DNA from: WTAW01 sp964406575
GTDB lineage: Bacteria; Acidobacteriota; Aminicenantia; Aminicenantales; Aminicenantaceae
Assembly: GCA_964406575.1 (NCBI GenBank)
Contig: CAYOSH010000049.1
Span: 1 to 23,234, forward strand
Direction: 5' to 3'
DNA: 23,234 bases
Shown in pieces: positions 6,285-14,162 of the stretch. Every line of letters begins with the position of its first letter. The stretch's first letter is position 1. The translations under genes and the position numbers were made by a program. A model generated the notes under the pieces. The model saw only the letters and a program-made list of their open reading frames with translations. It had not been told where the DNA came from and did no database searches.

Positions 6285-8903
6285 TCATTCATATCTCAGC
6301 GCCTTGACAGGATCGGACACTGCCGCTTTGAGCGAGTAATAGCTTACTGTCATCAGTGCGATAAAGAGTGCACCAGCCCCCGCGACAAGGAATATCCACA
6401 TATTTAGACCCGTCCGGTAGGCGAAATTCTGAAGCCATCGGTTTACGGCAAAATATGCTGTCGGCCATGCGATGACGTTCGCCAGGAGTGCCAGTTGGCT
6501 GAATTCCTTGGAAAGCATCAATGTAATTCCTGAAACTGAAGCTCCCAATACCTTACGGATACCGATCTCCTTCGTCCGCCTTTCTGTAAGAAAGAAAGTA
6601 AGCCCGAACAATCCCAGAGAGGATATGATTATAGCTAGCAGTGTGAAGTATCCTATGCTTTTTCCGAAATTCTCCTCCGTGTGGTAGAGATTTTCGAAAT
6701 AATCGTCCAGGAAAAAATATTCAAAAGGCTTATCCGGTGCAAATGTGTGAAATGTTTTTTCGATGCTTTTTAAGGTTTGTTCGATATCACGTGTAAATAT
6801 CTTGATTGAAGCATACATATATTGACTGCCTGAAAGCCTCATTGCTAGAGGAGCGATTGGAAGGTGAAGAGGCTGGAAATTAAAATCTTTGACAATGCCG
6901 ATTACTTTTCGTGTTTGACCGAATATTTTCAGCTCTTTTCCTACGGGATTATCCCAGTTTAATACTGCCGCTGCTTTTTCGTTTAGGACAATCGAATCAT
7001 TTATATCCGAGGAGAAGTCTCTATCATAATTTCTTCCTCGGGTCATTTCCATATCGAAAAGATTCACAAAGTCACAATCGACCGTGATGAAATTCATTTC
7101 AAAAACTTTGCGATTTCCATCAATTTCCAGATCCATAGTGGTCGATCGTTGGATATTGGTTGGTAAGGATGAGGAGAAACTCACTCCGGATATGTCTGAA
7201 ATTCGGATCAACTCGTTTTTAACAGCTTCATGACTTATTCTTATTTCATCATTTTTGACAGGAACCACAACAACCTGTTCTTTGGAGTATCCAAGATCCT
7301 TGGATTTCATGTACCGAATTTGTCGATAAATGGAGCTAGTGCTGATCAATAGAAAAATCGTGATAGAAAACTGGAATATAACGCATGCGAATCTGAGACC
7401 TCGCCATTGCGACTTTGGGCTTTTTTCATATTTCATAATATTAAGAGGTTGAAATGACGAAAAAAATATTGCCGGATAACCCCCGCTCAGAAGAGTTGTA
7501 AAGAAAGCGATGAGGACAACGAACGGCAGCAGCGAGACATTTGTCAGAGATTGCAGGGATATTCTGTAACCCAGGAGATTGCGTATCATTGGCGATAACA
7601 CAATTATGAACAAAAATGAAAGAAGAATCGCCAGGGCAGAAAAGACAGCCGATTCCATTAAGAACTGCAGAAAAAGCTCTTTTTTCTGTGCTCCGACGAC
7701 TTTTCTTATACCAATCTCCCTCATCCGTGCGGCAGAACGGGCTGTCGACAGATTGATGGTGTTGAAACAAGACATAAGTAGGATAATGAATCCAATAGCT
7801 GAGATCACATAGATAAATTTAATATCACTGATTTTGTCTTGATCCGATAGGTACTGGCTGAAAAGATGGATATCCTTTATCGGCTGAAGGTAAAGGGTTT
7901 CGTCGAGAAGCTCGTTGTTGTAGGGCGCGTATTTTTTCAAAAAATCTGGAAATTTTCGCTCGAGGCTCGCTGGGTCGACACTCTCTTGAAGCTTAAGATA
8001 AGTGTGCAACATTCCAGTTCTCCAGTCGTCCGTGAGCCTGTATTGAGAAGAATCATACCCGTAGATATAGCCGGCAAGAGTATTAAGCCCTTCCATGGGA
8101 ATGATCGCCTCAAACTGGAAGTGTGTGTTGTGAGGGGCATTCTCAATAACGGCTGTCACCTTGAGGTCGAACTCGCCTTCAAAAGAGATCGTCTTCCCCA
8201 CCGGATTTTCTGTTCCGAAATATTTCTGGGCGGCCGATCTGGTTAAGACTACGGAGAAAGGATTTTCGAGAGGCGTTTTGGTGTTGCCGCTGATAAAATT
8301 AAAAGTAAAAACTTTAAAAAAGTCCGGGTCCGCGAAAAGTATTTTTTCCTGTCGAAAAGATTCATCCTTCACCCTGAAAGCATAAGAATCCTTTACCAGC
8401 CAGGTCCTTACAGCACACTCGACTTCAGGGAAATTTTGTTTCAGGGCAGGTGCCATGGGATTTCTTGTCGAGGGACCGTGTATATCGGGCATAATCCTGA
8501 CCACCCTGTAGATGGAGTGAACATTTTTGTGGAAAGTGTCGTAACTCAGCTCGTCAGAAAGATAGACAATAATAACAAAACAGCAGGCCATCCCGATGGC
8601 CAGTCCTGATATGCTGACAAAGGAATAAACTTTTTGTTTTTTTACGATTCTCATTGCGGTTTTTAAATAGCTCTTGACCATGACTCCCCTCCAGTAGATG
8701 GAATCTGAGATAAATCCTGGCATAGATTTGATAAGGTGGAACCAGAACCAGAGATTTGCCCTTGCAGGACCACTCGTTTTAGCCTGATCGCGATAGATTT
8801 CCTCAAAATCCCCGCTCACCTGATAGTAACCCTCGTCATTCAGGACCAGCCAGAGGATGAATTTTCCCAGGCGGGGCAGCGGCGAGTGTTTTTTCGTGTT
8901 CAT
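6285..8903 (-). CDS. FtsX/MacB-type ABC permease with N-terminal permease-prefix domain (permease 2)
   Basis: An 872-residue paralogue of permeases 1 and 3. The prefix domain carries GDFEE (31-35) and WFW (52-54). The first helix is at about 96-116 (SISGLAIGMACCFVIIVYL), then a periplasmic MacB-like domain, an FtsX block with REIGIRKVVGAQKKELFLQF, a middle helix and second periplasmic domain, and a last FtsX block with KEIGIRKVLGASVSGITLML. It ends VKALRYE. It starts nine bases after padR2 and has only a weak ribosome site, so translational coupling is likely. No ATPase partner is nearby. It may move a lipid, peptide or lipoprotein, or only transmit a signal; the sequence does not say which. 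Confidence 0.9.
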   Translation of the reverse strand: MNTKKHSPLPRLGKFILWLVLNDEGYYQVSGDFEEIYRDQAKTSGPARANLWFWFHLIKSMPGFISDSIYWRGVMVKSYLKTAMRIVKKQKVYSFVSISGLAIGMACCFVIIVYLSDELSYDTFHKNVHSIYRVVRIMPDIHGPSTRNPMAPALKQNFPEVECAVRTWLVKDSYAFRVKDESFRQEKILFADPDFFKVFTFNFISGNTKTPLENPFSVVLTRSAAQKYFGTENPVGKTISFEGEFDLKVTAVIENAPHNTHFQFEAIIPMEGLNTLAGYIYGYDSSQYRLTDDWRTGMLHTYLKLQESVDPASLERKFPDFLKKYAPYNNELLDETLYLQPIKDIHLFSQYLSDQDKISDIKFIYVISAIGFIILLMSCFNTINLSTARSAARMREIGIRKVVGAQKKELFLQFLMESAVFSALAILLSFLFIIVLSPMIRNLLGYRISLQSLTNVSLLPFVVLIAFFTTLLSGGYPAIFFSSFQPLNIMKYEKSPKSQWRGLRFACVIFQFSITIFLLISTSSIYRQIRYMKSKDLGYSKEQVVVVPVKNDEIRISHEAVKNELIRISDISGVSFSSSLPTNIQRSTTMDLEIDGNRKVFEMNFITVDCDFVNLFDMEMTRGRNYDRDFSSDINDSIVLNEKAAAVLNWDNPVGKELKIFGQTRKVIGIVKDFNFQPLHLPIAPLAMRLSGSQYMYASIKIFTRDIEQTLKSIEKTFHTFAPDKPFEYFFLDDYFENLYHTEENFGKSIGYFTLLAIIISSLGLFGLTFFLTERRTKEIGIRKVLGASVSGITLMLSKEFSQLALLANVIAWPTAYFAVNRWLQNFAYRTGLNMWIFLVAGAGALFIALMTVSYYSLKAAVSDPVKALRYE

Positions 8904-8912
8904 CAGCTTCTA

Positions 8913-9233
8913 TCAATCAAAGGTCAGTTCACATTCGTTCGTCCAGACCGACTTGTAAACTTTCCGTATTTCTTTAAGGGCTTTTCTTCCCACAGGTGTT
9001 AGGGTGTACATATATTTGCTTCTTCCGCCCCTCTCTGTACAGGGTTCGCTGCTCTTTTTCGTCACATAATTTTGCTTGACAAGTTTTTTAAGCGGCTTGT
9101 AGATAGCTCCAAAGGACCACTCATGACCCGTGTCTTTTGAGACCCTATCCCGGATTGTGATGCCGTATGCGTTTTCCCCCAATTTCCATATGGTCAGAAG
9201 GATTATCTCTTCAGATCTAGATAAAAGGATCAT
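8913..9233 (-). CDS. PadR-family transcriptional regulator (padR2)
   Basis: A 106-residue winged-helix protein. MILLSRSEEIILLTIWKLGE, YGITIRDRV, GAIYKPLKKLVKQNYV and the wing RGGRSKYMYTLTPVGRKAL match padR1 and padR3 in order and spacing. The ATG at 9233 has GGAG about nine bases upstream. It heads the two-gene unit with permease 2 and is transcribed away from padR3 across a 370-base shared region. Likely an autoregulated repressor of permease 2; cross-talk with the other two PadR proteins is possible because their sites share a core. The C-terminus is short, as in PadR subfamily 1, leaving little room for a ligand domain beyond the dimerisation helix. Confidence 0.92.
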   Translation of the reverse strand: MILLSRSEEIILLTIWKLGENAYGITIRDRVSKDTGHEWSFGAIYKPLKKLVKQNYVTKKSSEPCTERGGRSKYMYTLTPVGRKALKEIRKVYKSVWTNECELTFD

Positions 9234-9249
9234 GCTCTTCTCTCCGATA

Positions 9250-9276
9250 TATTTGTATGAAAAATGGATACATATA
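9250..9276 (-). promoter_or_regulatory. Operator candidate upstream of padR2
   Basis: TGTAT (9254-9258) and ATACA (9268-9272) form a dyad with a nine-base gap. It extends outward to TAT/ATA (9250-9252 and 9274-9276) with one mismatch. The left half, ATTTGTATGAAAAAT, differs by one base from the padR1 site. It lies 17 bases upstream of the padR2 ATG, the same distance as at padR1. The rest of the gap (9277-9533) holds no gene, only a repeat copy and AT-rich sequence. Confidence 0.5.
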
Positions 9277-9360
9277 AAAATACGTGGGGAAATAAAAAGG
9301 GTTGCAAGATTTCATCTTTTTTTTGTCCGGCGGCCTGGATCTCAATCCGAGAATCCGAAT

Positions 9361-9390
9361 TCGAGAATTCTGGATGCTGTACCCTTATCT
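9361..9390 (+). repeat. Dispersed intergenic repeat, copy 2 (degenerate)
   Basis: It begins TCGAGAATTCTGGATGCTGT and matches copy 1 (6201-6230) at 25 of 30 positions without gaps. Flanking it, CGAATTCG is palindromic and CGAGAAT occurs twice. It lies in the divergent region between padR2 and padR3, about 145 bases before the padR3 -35 box. Confidence 0.5.
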
Positions 9391-9533
9391 GCCGCAAAAT
9401 CCTCTATGAGTACGATGGATTTATCGATGAATATTCCTTTGGTGATTTTATAACTCCTTGTCATAAAAATCGGCCTTTTATCTATTTTGTATAACTGCCG
9501 GGTATAAATTTTTTCCCTATTTATTTGAAATGC

Positions 9534-9562
9534 TTGACATATATACGAAAAACTCGTATATT
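9534..9562 (+). promoter_or_regulatory. Sigma-70-type promoter of the padR3 operon
   Basis: TTGACA (9534-9539) is a perfect -35 box. After exactly 17 bases comes TATATT (9557-9562), a five-of-six -10 box. The expected start of transcription is near 9569, leaving a leader of roughly 35 bases with GAGGAGG at 9589-9595. The -10 box lies inside the palindrome described next, so bound repressor would block it. Confidence 0.8.
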
Positions 9563-9572
9563 AATATACGAG
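9553..9572 (+). promoter_or_regulatory. Perfect 20-bp palindromic operator over the padR3 -10 box
   Basis: CTCGTATATTAATATACGAG equals its own reverse complement. It covers the -10 box and the start point. An additional upstream ATACGAAAAA (9543-9552) lies in the promoter spacer, and CGAGAAAA follows on the right, giving a cluster of the same core. PadR autoregulation makes PadR3 the likely ligand. This is the cleanest operator in the window. Confidence 0.75.
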
Positions 9573-9605
9573 AAAATCGTTTTTGAATGAGGAGGCACAG
9601 CAGTG

Positions 9606-9929
9606 ATGAGCCTGACAATGACCGAACAGATTTATTTAATCGCCATCTGGCATCTTAAAGAGAGCGCCTATGGTGTTAAAATCAGAGAAAAGATCTTAGA
9701 GCTTACCGGAAAATCCATGGTCTTTGGGACGCTCTACAATAATTTGGATACGCTTGTTAAAAAAGGGTATGTGGAGACACACAAAGGAAGTTCAGGTCCT
9801 AATAGAGGAGGAAATATCAGAATCTTCTACAGCCTCACCAAAGAAGGGGAGAAAGCTCTTCAAGAATCCAGGGAGCTTCAGAGTTCCTTATGGGATTCGG
9901 TCCCGGAAAGCGCATTCATTAAAATGTGA
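9606..9929 (+). CDS. PadR-family transcriptional regulator (padR3)
   Basis: A 107-residue winged-helix protein: MSLTMTEQIYLIAIWHLKE, YGVKIREKIL, GTLYNNLDTLVKKGYV and the wing GGNIRIFYSLTKEGEKAL. It shares the layout of padR1 and padR2, but its wing motif reads NRGGNIR, not ERGGRSK, hinting at somewhat different DNA contacts. I choose the ATG at 9606, ten bases after GAGGAGG. An in-frame GTG at 9603 (seven bases) would add one residue. It is the first gene of the plus-strand operon and ends six bases before permease 3. It most likely represses its own promoter through the palindrome at 9553-9572. Confidence 0.92.
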   Translation: MSLTMTEQIYLIAIWHLKESAYGVKIREKILELTGKSMVFGTLYNNLDTLVKKGYVETHKGSSGPNRGGNIRIFYSLTKEGEKALQESRELQSSLWDSVPESAFIKM

Positions 9930-9935
9930 CTCCAC

Positions 9936-12593
9936 ATGTCAGACAAAACACTAAAACCTCCCAGGCTTGCCCGTTGGCTCTTCAAGCGGATGTCCAAATA
10001 CCAGGAGAATTATGCCATCGTGGGGGATGTGGAGGAAGTTTTTTTCATGATCTGCCGGGAGGAAGGACATACGAAGGCCGCCATGTGGTACTGGCATCAA
10101 TGTCTGGTGAGTCTCGTTCTGTATTGGCTCAGCCTTAGTAAATGGCGTGCCGCTATGCTGAAGAGTTATTTTATCATCGCCTTCCGGACATATTTCCGCA
10201 ATAAGGGAATCACCCTCGTCAACATTGCCGGCTTGACCATCGGGATGTCTGCTTTCTTCATCATCGTCCTCTACATTAGTTATGAACGGAGCTTTGACAA
10301 GGGCCATGAGAACTCAGAAAACATCTACCGTCTCCAGTACAACCTCTATAAGGAAGGACAACAGCTGCGGACTCTAGCCACCACTGTTCCTGTGGCGGCG
10401 ACGTTCATGAAGGAGAATTATGCCGAGGTCATAGATTACGCCAGAGCCACAAGGGATTTTTTGGAATACGCCGCTTTCTCACATGGTACGGACGTCACTT
10501 TTCGTGCGAGCAGGATCTTTGTGGTCACTCCGTCATTCCTCACAATGTTCAATTTCCCTCTTCTTAAGGGCGATTCCAAAACTGCCTTATCCGGTCCGTT
10601 GCAGGCCGTCATTTCCCAATCGTTGGCGCAAAAGTATTTTGGTGGGGAAAATCCCGTCGGGAAGGTCATTACGTACAACAACAGATACGATTTTAAGATC
10701 ACAGGAGTGAGCGAGGATGTCCCTTCAAACAGCCATTTTAAATTCGATGTCCTCCTGTCCTACAAATCTCTTTCCTATATCGCCCATCTTGAAGAAGACA
10801 GCACCAGAGGGGAGATGGATTGGCAGTGGGCCGGCTTTTATACATATATCTCATTAAAACCGGGAACGGACTCCCAAAAGTTACAGGAAAAGTTCAACGC
10901 ACAGCTCGCCGCTGAAAGGGGCAAAGACTGGGAAAAAAATCATTACCGTCAGGAATTTGTGCTCCAGCCTCTCGAAGACATCCATCTGTTTTCCAACCTG
11001 GCTGAAGAGGTAGAACCGGACGAACAGGGAGACGGAAATGCCGTTAAAATGCTTTCCCTCATTGCCATCTTTGTTTTGGTCCTTGCCTGGGTGAACTACA
11101 TCAATATTTCCACAGCGCGGGCCATGGAACGCGCCAAGGAGGTGGGTGTACGTAAAGTCTCTGGAGCGCACAGAAAGGAACTGGTCAAACAGTTTTTCTT
11201 CGAGTACCTTGGTATTATTGGTATCTCCATAATTCTGACGGCTCTTCTGGTTCTCGAGATCAAACCCTATTTCAGCCGGTTTTCTGGAGCGGAATTATCT
11301 TTCCACCTGCTCTTCCAATCCCCTTTCTGGATAAAATTGGCGGAGGTATTCCTGGCGGGGACTTTTTTAGCGGGGATCTACCCGGCCCTGATTCTATCGT
11401 CTTTTAAACCGATCGTTGTGCTCAAAGGGCGGTTAACAAAATCCATAAAGGGAATCCGCTTGCGGAGATTTCTGGTCGTTTGCCAGTTGGCGATATCTGT
11501 GGCCTTGATCGCCGGGACCATTATTGTCTTCCTGCAGATCTCTTTTATGCTGAATAAAGATCTGGGAATCGATATCGATCAGACCCTGGTCGTCCATGCT
11601 CCTGGGATGAACATGGCACCGCCTCCAGTCTTTTCGAATAATCTCGATGCCTTTCGAGAAGAGGTCGTGAGACATCCTCGAGTTCTGGGTGTGACGAGCG
11701 CGACGAGTGTGCCCGGTGAGGAGATACTCTGGGAAAAATTCATATGGAAAAAAGAAGACCATCCCAGTCTGGCCTTCCAGATCAGGGTTATTGGGATCGA
11801 CTATGATTTTATCCCCTTATTCGGTGTCAATCTTTTAGCCGGGAGAAACTTTGCAGAATCATTCGCCACTGATAATCAGGCTATAATTTTGAACGAGACT
11901 GCCATCCGAGAGCTTGGGTATGAGGACTCAGAAAAAGCCGTCCATAGAAAAGTCAGCATGTGGGGAGAAGATTGGAATATCATCGGAGTGCTCGATTACT
12001 ACCAGCATCCTCTAAAGACCGCTCAGGTTCCTCGGGCATATATTCTATCCGGAAACCGCGGTTATGTGGCTTTAAAGCTCGATCCAGAAGAGCTTCACCA
12101 AACAATGGCGTGGATCAAAAAAAAGTGGGAAGAGTATTTTCCCAGTATCCCTTATGATTATTTTTTCCTTGATGAATCCTTTAACCGACATTACCGGAAT
12201 GAGCAAATGTTTGGTAAGATTTTTGGCCTGTTTTCTGGGTTGACGATTTTTATCGCCTGTCTTGGATTGTTTGCTCTGGCTTCCCACAATTCCGTTCAGC
12301 GCTCCAAAGAGATCGGGATTCGTAAGGCTTTTGGCGCATCGGTCAGAAACATCTATGTTTTGCTTTCAGAGGAATTTTTGAGACTGGTACTCTTTGCCAG
12401 TGTATTTGCCATCCCGTTCACGTATTTTCAGATGAACAAATGGCTGCAAAACTTCGCCTTCCGGACTCATATCGAGTGGTGGATCTTCGCAGCTGCGTGG
12501 CTCATTGTGAGTGTGGTTGTTCTGTTGACAATCAGCTACCAGACATTCAAAGCTGCTCTCGCCAATCCTGTTGATGCCTTGAGGTATGAATGA
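9936..12593 (+). CDS. FtsX/MacB-type ABC permease with N-terminal permease-prefix domain (permease 3)
   Basis: An 885-residue paralogue. The prefix domain has GDVEE (30-34) and WYW (51-53). The first helix is at about 96-116 (NIAGLTIGMSAFFIIVLYI), then a MacB-like periplasmic domain, an FtsX block with KEVGVRKVSGAHRKELVKQF, a middle helix followed by a second periplasmic domain, and a last block with KEIGIRKAFGASVRNIYVLL. It ends VDALRYE. The ATG comes six bases after the padR3 stop without any Shine-Dalgarno sequence, so translation must rely on coupling. Transcribed with the S41-like and TPR/MBL genes, it may export something those periplasmic proteins act on. No ATPase gene lies in the operon. 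Confidence 0.9.
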   Translation: MSDKTLKPPRLARWLFKRMSKYQENYAIVGDVEEVFFMICREEGHTKAAMWYWHQCLVSLVLYWLSLSKWRAAMLKSYFIIAFRTYFRNKGITLVNIAGLTIGMSAFFIIVLYISYERSFDKGHENSENIYRLQYNLYKEGQQLRTLATTVPVAATFMKENYAEVIDYARATRDFLEYAAFSHGTDVTFRASRIFVVTPSFLTMFNFPLLKGDSKTALSGPLQAVISQSLAQKYFGGENPVGKVITYNNRYDFKITGVSEDVPSNSHFKFDVLLSYKSLSYIAHLEEDSTRGEMDWQWAGFYTYISLKPGTDSQKLQEKFNAQLAAERGKDWEKNHYRQEFVLQPLEDIHLFSNLAEEVEPDEQGDGNAVKMLSLIAIFVLVLAWVNYINISTARAMERAKEVGVRKVSGAHRKELVKQFFFEYLGIIGISIILTALLVLEIKPYFSRFSGAELSFHLLFQSPFWIKLAEVFLAGTFLAGIYPALILSSFKPIVVLKGRLTKSIKGIRLRRFLVVCQLAISVALIAGTIIVFLQISFMLNKDLGIDIDQTLVVHAPGMNMAPPPVFSNNLDAFREEVVRHPRVLGVTSATSVPGEEILWEKFIWKKEDHPSLAFQIRVIGIDYDFIPLFGVNLLAGRNFAESFATDNQAIILNETAIRELGYEDSEKAVHRKVSMWGEDWNIIGVLDYYQHPLKTAQVPRAYILSGNRGYVALKLDPEELHQTMAWIKKKWEEYFPSIPYDYFFLDESFNRHYRNEQMFGKIFGLFSGLTIFIACLGLFALASHNSVQRSKEIGIRKAFGASVRNIYVLLSEEFLRLVLFASVFAIPFTYFQMNKWLQNFAFRTHIEWWIFAAAWLIVSVVVLLTISYQTFKAALANPVDALRYE

Positions 12594-12749
12594 TCAGGAT
12601 CGCAAAAAAATCAGGGAACCGACAAATGTGCGATCGAGACAGAGCTAGATACGACATTCAATGAAATCAGAGGGGAAGGAATGTCTATCAGCATCGTAAC
12701 GAAATGATCCAGCATCAAGGTCGCTGCTAATATACAAAGGAATACGAGA
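12594..12749 (+). other. Operon-internal gap with a coding-like tail in frame with permease 3
   Basis: After the permease 3 TGA the same frame stays open for 37 codons to a TGA at 12705, including DKCAIETELD, TTFNEIRGEG and MSISIVTK. All three permeases end at ALRYE, so the first stop is the natural one. This could be a gene relic or chance. No terminator or promoter is obvious, so the downstream genes probably share the padR3 transcript. Confidence 0.3.
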
Positions 12750-14129
12750 ATGAAAATTCTAAGGAAAGAGTTGCCCAGAAATGTTGTTCTGAATTTACTT
12801 TTTTTTATACTTATTATTCCCTGTGTTTTTGCTCAAGAGAGGGGTGAAGGTGTTAAAAAATTTTCGGTCGAGCAGCTGCGGGCGGATTTTCAGCAGCTGA
12901 GAGAGACCATGGAACATTGCAACTCAATCCTGTACGAATATACGGACAAACCAGCCTTTGACCGCTTCCTCGACGACCAGTTTTCCAAAATCGAAAATTC
13001 CATGTCTATCGGGGAGTTTTACAGAATCATATCCACGGTCATGGCCAAAATGGGCTGTGGACATTCGGCGGTATGGCTGCCTAAAGGGTACTGGAAAAAG
13101 ACTCCGGCCAAACTCATGCCCCTCAGGCTCGTGTTTCTCGAAGGAAAAGCCTATGCCTGGCATTTTTATAGAGACGTTCAAGGCGTTCCTGCGGGGATCG
13201 AGATCCTCTCTGTTAACGGAAAAACGATTTCCGAGATCCTGAAGGCTCTCAAAGCGAATATATCCGCCGACGCGTACATGGATTCACGCAGGTTATACAA
13301 GATCAACCAAGCTCCCAGCTTTTTCTATGGACTGCAGTTCGGCTATCCGGACAAGTTTGAGTTCGCTGTTCGCATTTCCAATAAAGATGAAATCGATACA
13401 CTCGTGCTCGATTCTGTAGACCTTAAAACTGTCGAATATGCCAAATTTGAGATCAACACCACAGAATACAATCCATTGGATTTCACTCTTGACCTCCAGA
13501 TATTGGAAAAAAAGGAGACGGCCATCCTCACCATCAGGAGCTTCGTCTACTATGAGAACCCCGAGAAGTTCAATGACTTCGTCGATGAGGCGTTCGATAG
13601 GATACACATGTTAGGAATTAAGAATCTCATACTGGACCTGCGCAACAATGGAGGCGGAAATCCCTTCTGCACATCCCATCTTTTTTCTTATCTCATCCCC
13701 AACCCCCTCCCTTATTTTGCGCTAGAATACGGGAGGTATGCCCCTCTGGCAAGTCCGGTCGAACCTGCCGAAAAAGCGTTTCAAGGAAGGTTGATAACGC
13801 TCATCAATGGAGGGTGCTTCTCTTCCACCCCCCACTTTTGTGCACTTCTCAAATATCATAAGATCGGGACCTTCGTGGGGACAGAGGCCGGGGGAACCTA
13901 TACGTGTAACGGGGCTTCAAAAGAGATCACCCTGGAAAACACCGGATTTATTGTCGGCATCTGCCGCAAGGCATTTGCCGCAGCCGTGGATGGTTTTTCA
14001 AAAGATAGGGGGATTCTGCCGGATCATATAGTCATTCCCCGGATAGGTGACCTAGTCGCGGGCCGGGATGTACAGAAAGAATACGCTCTGGCCTTGATCT
14101 CCTTACAAAATGTGCCGGATGTGTTATAG
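12750..14129 (+). CDS. Exported S41-family (tail-specific protease-like) protein
   Basis: A 459-residue protein with a signal peptide (about 1-28, hydrophobic core VVLNLLFFILIIPCVFA, cut before QERGEG). A helical N-terminal region is followed by a PDZ-like segment (about 145-165, GIEILSVNGKTI). The S41 core has NLILDLRNNGGG (about 292-303) and LINGGCFSST (351-360). Ser358 aligns with the catalytic serine of CtpA/Tsp proteins. The usual lysine of the GK-type motif is not present: the equivalent stretch is GTEAGGTYTCNGA (377-389). It therefore resembles the divergent S41 group of Bacteroidetes and Acidobacteria, whose activity is uncertain. It probably acts in the periplasm. It follows permease 3 by 156 bases and precedes the TPR/MBL gene closely. 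Confidence 0.85.
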   Translation: MKILRKELPRNVVLNLLFFILIIPCVFAQERGEGVKKFSVEQLRADFQQLRETMEHCNSILYEYTDKPAFDRFLDDQFSKIENSMSIGEFYRIISTVMAKMGCGHSAVWLPKGYWKKTPAKLMPLRLVFLEGKAYAWHFYRDVQGVPAGIEILSVNGKTISEILKALKANISADAYMDSRRLYKINQAPSFFYGLQFGYPDKFEFAVRISNKDEIDTLVLDSVDLKTVEYAKFEINTTEYNPLDFTLDLQILEKKETAILTIRSFVYYENPEKFNDFVDEAFDRIHMLGIKNLILDLRNNGGGNPFCTSHLFSYLIPNPLPYFALEYGRYAPLASPVEPAEKAFQGRLITLINGGCFSSTPHFCALLKYHKIGTFVGTEAGGTYTCNGASKEITLENTGFIVGICRKAFAAAVDGFSKDRGILPDHIVIPRIGDLVAGRDVQKEYALALISLQNVPDVL

Positions 14130-14162
14130 TAATTTTTGAGTCCCAAAACGAGAAAAGCGGTC

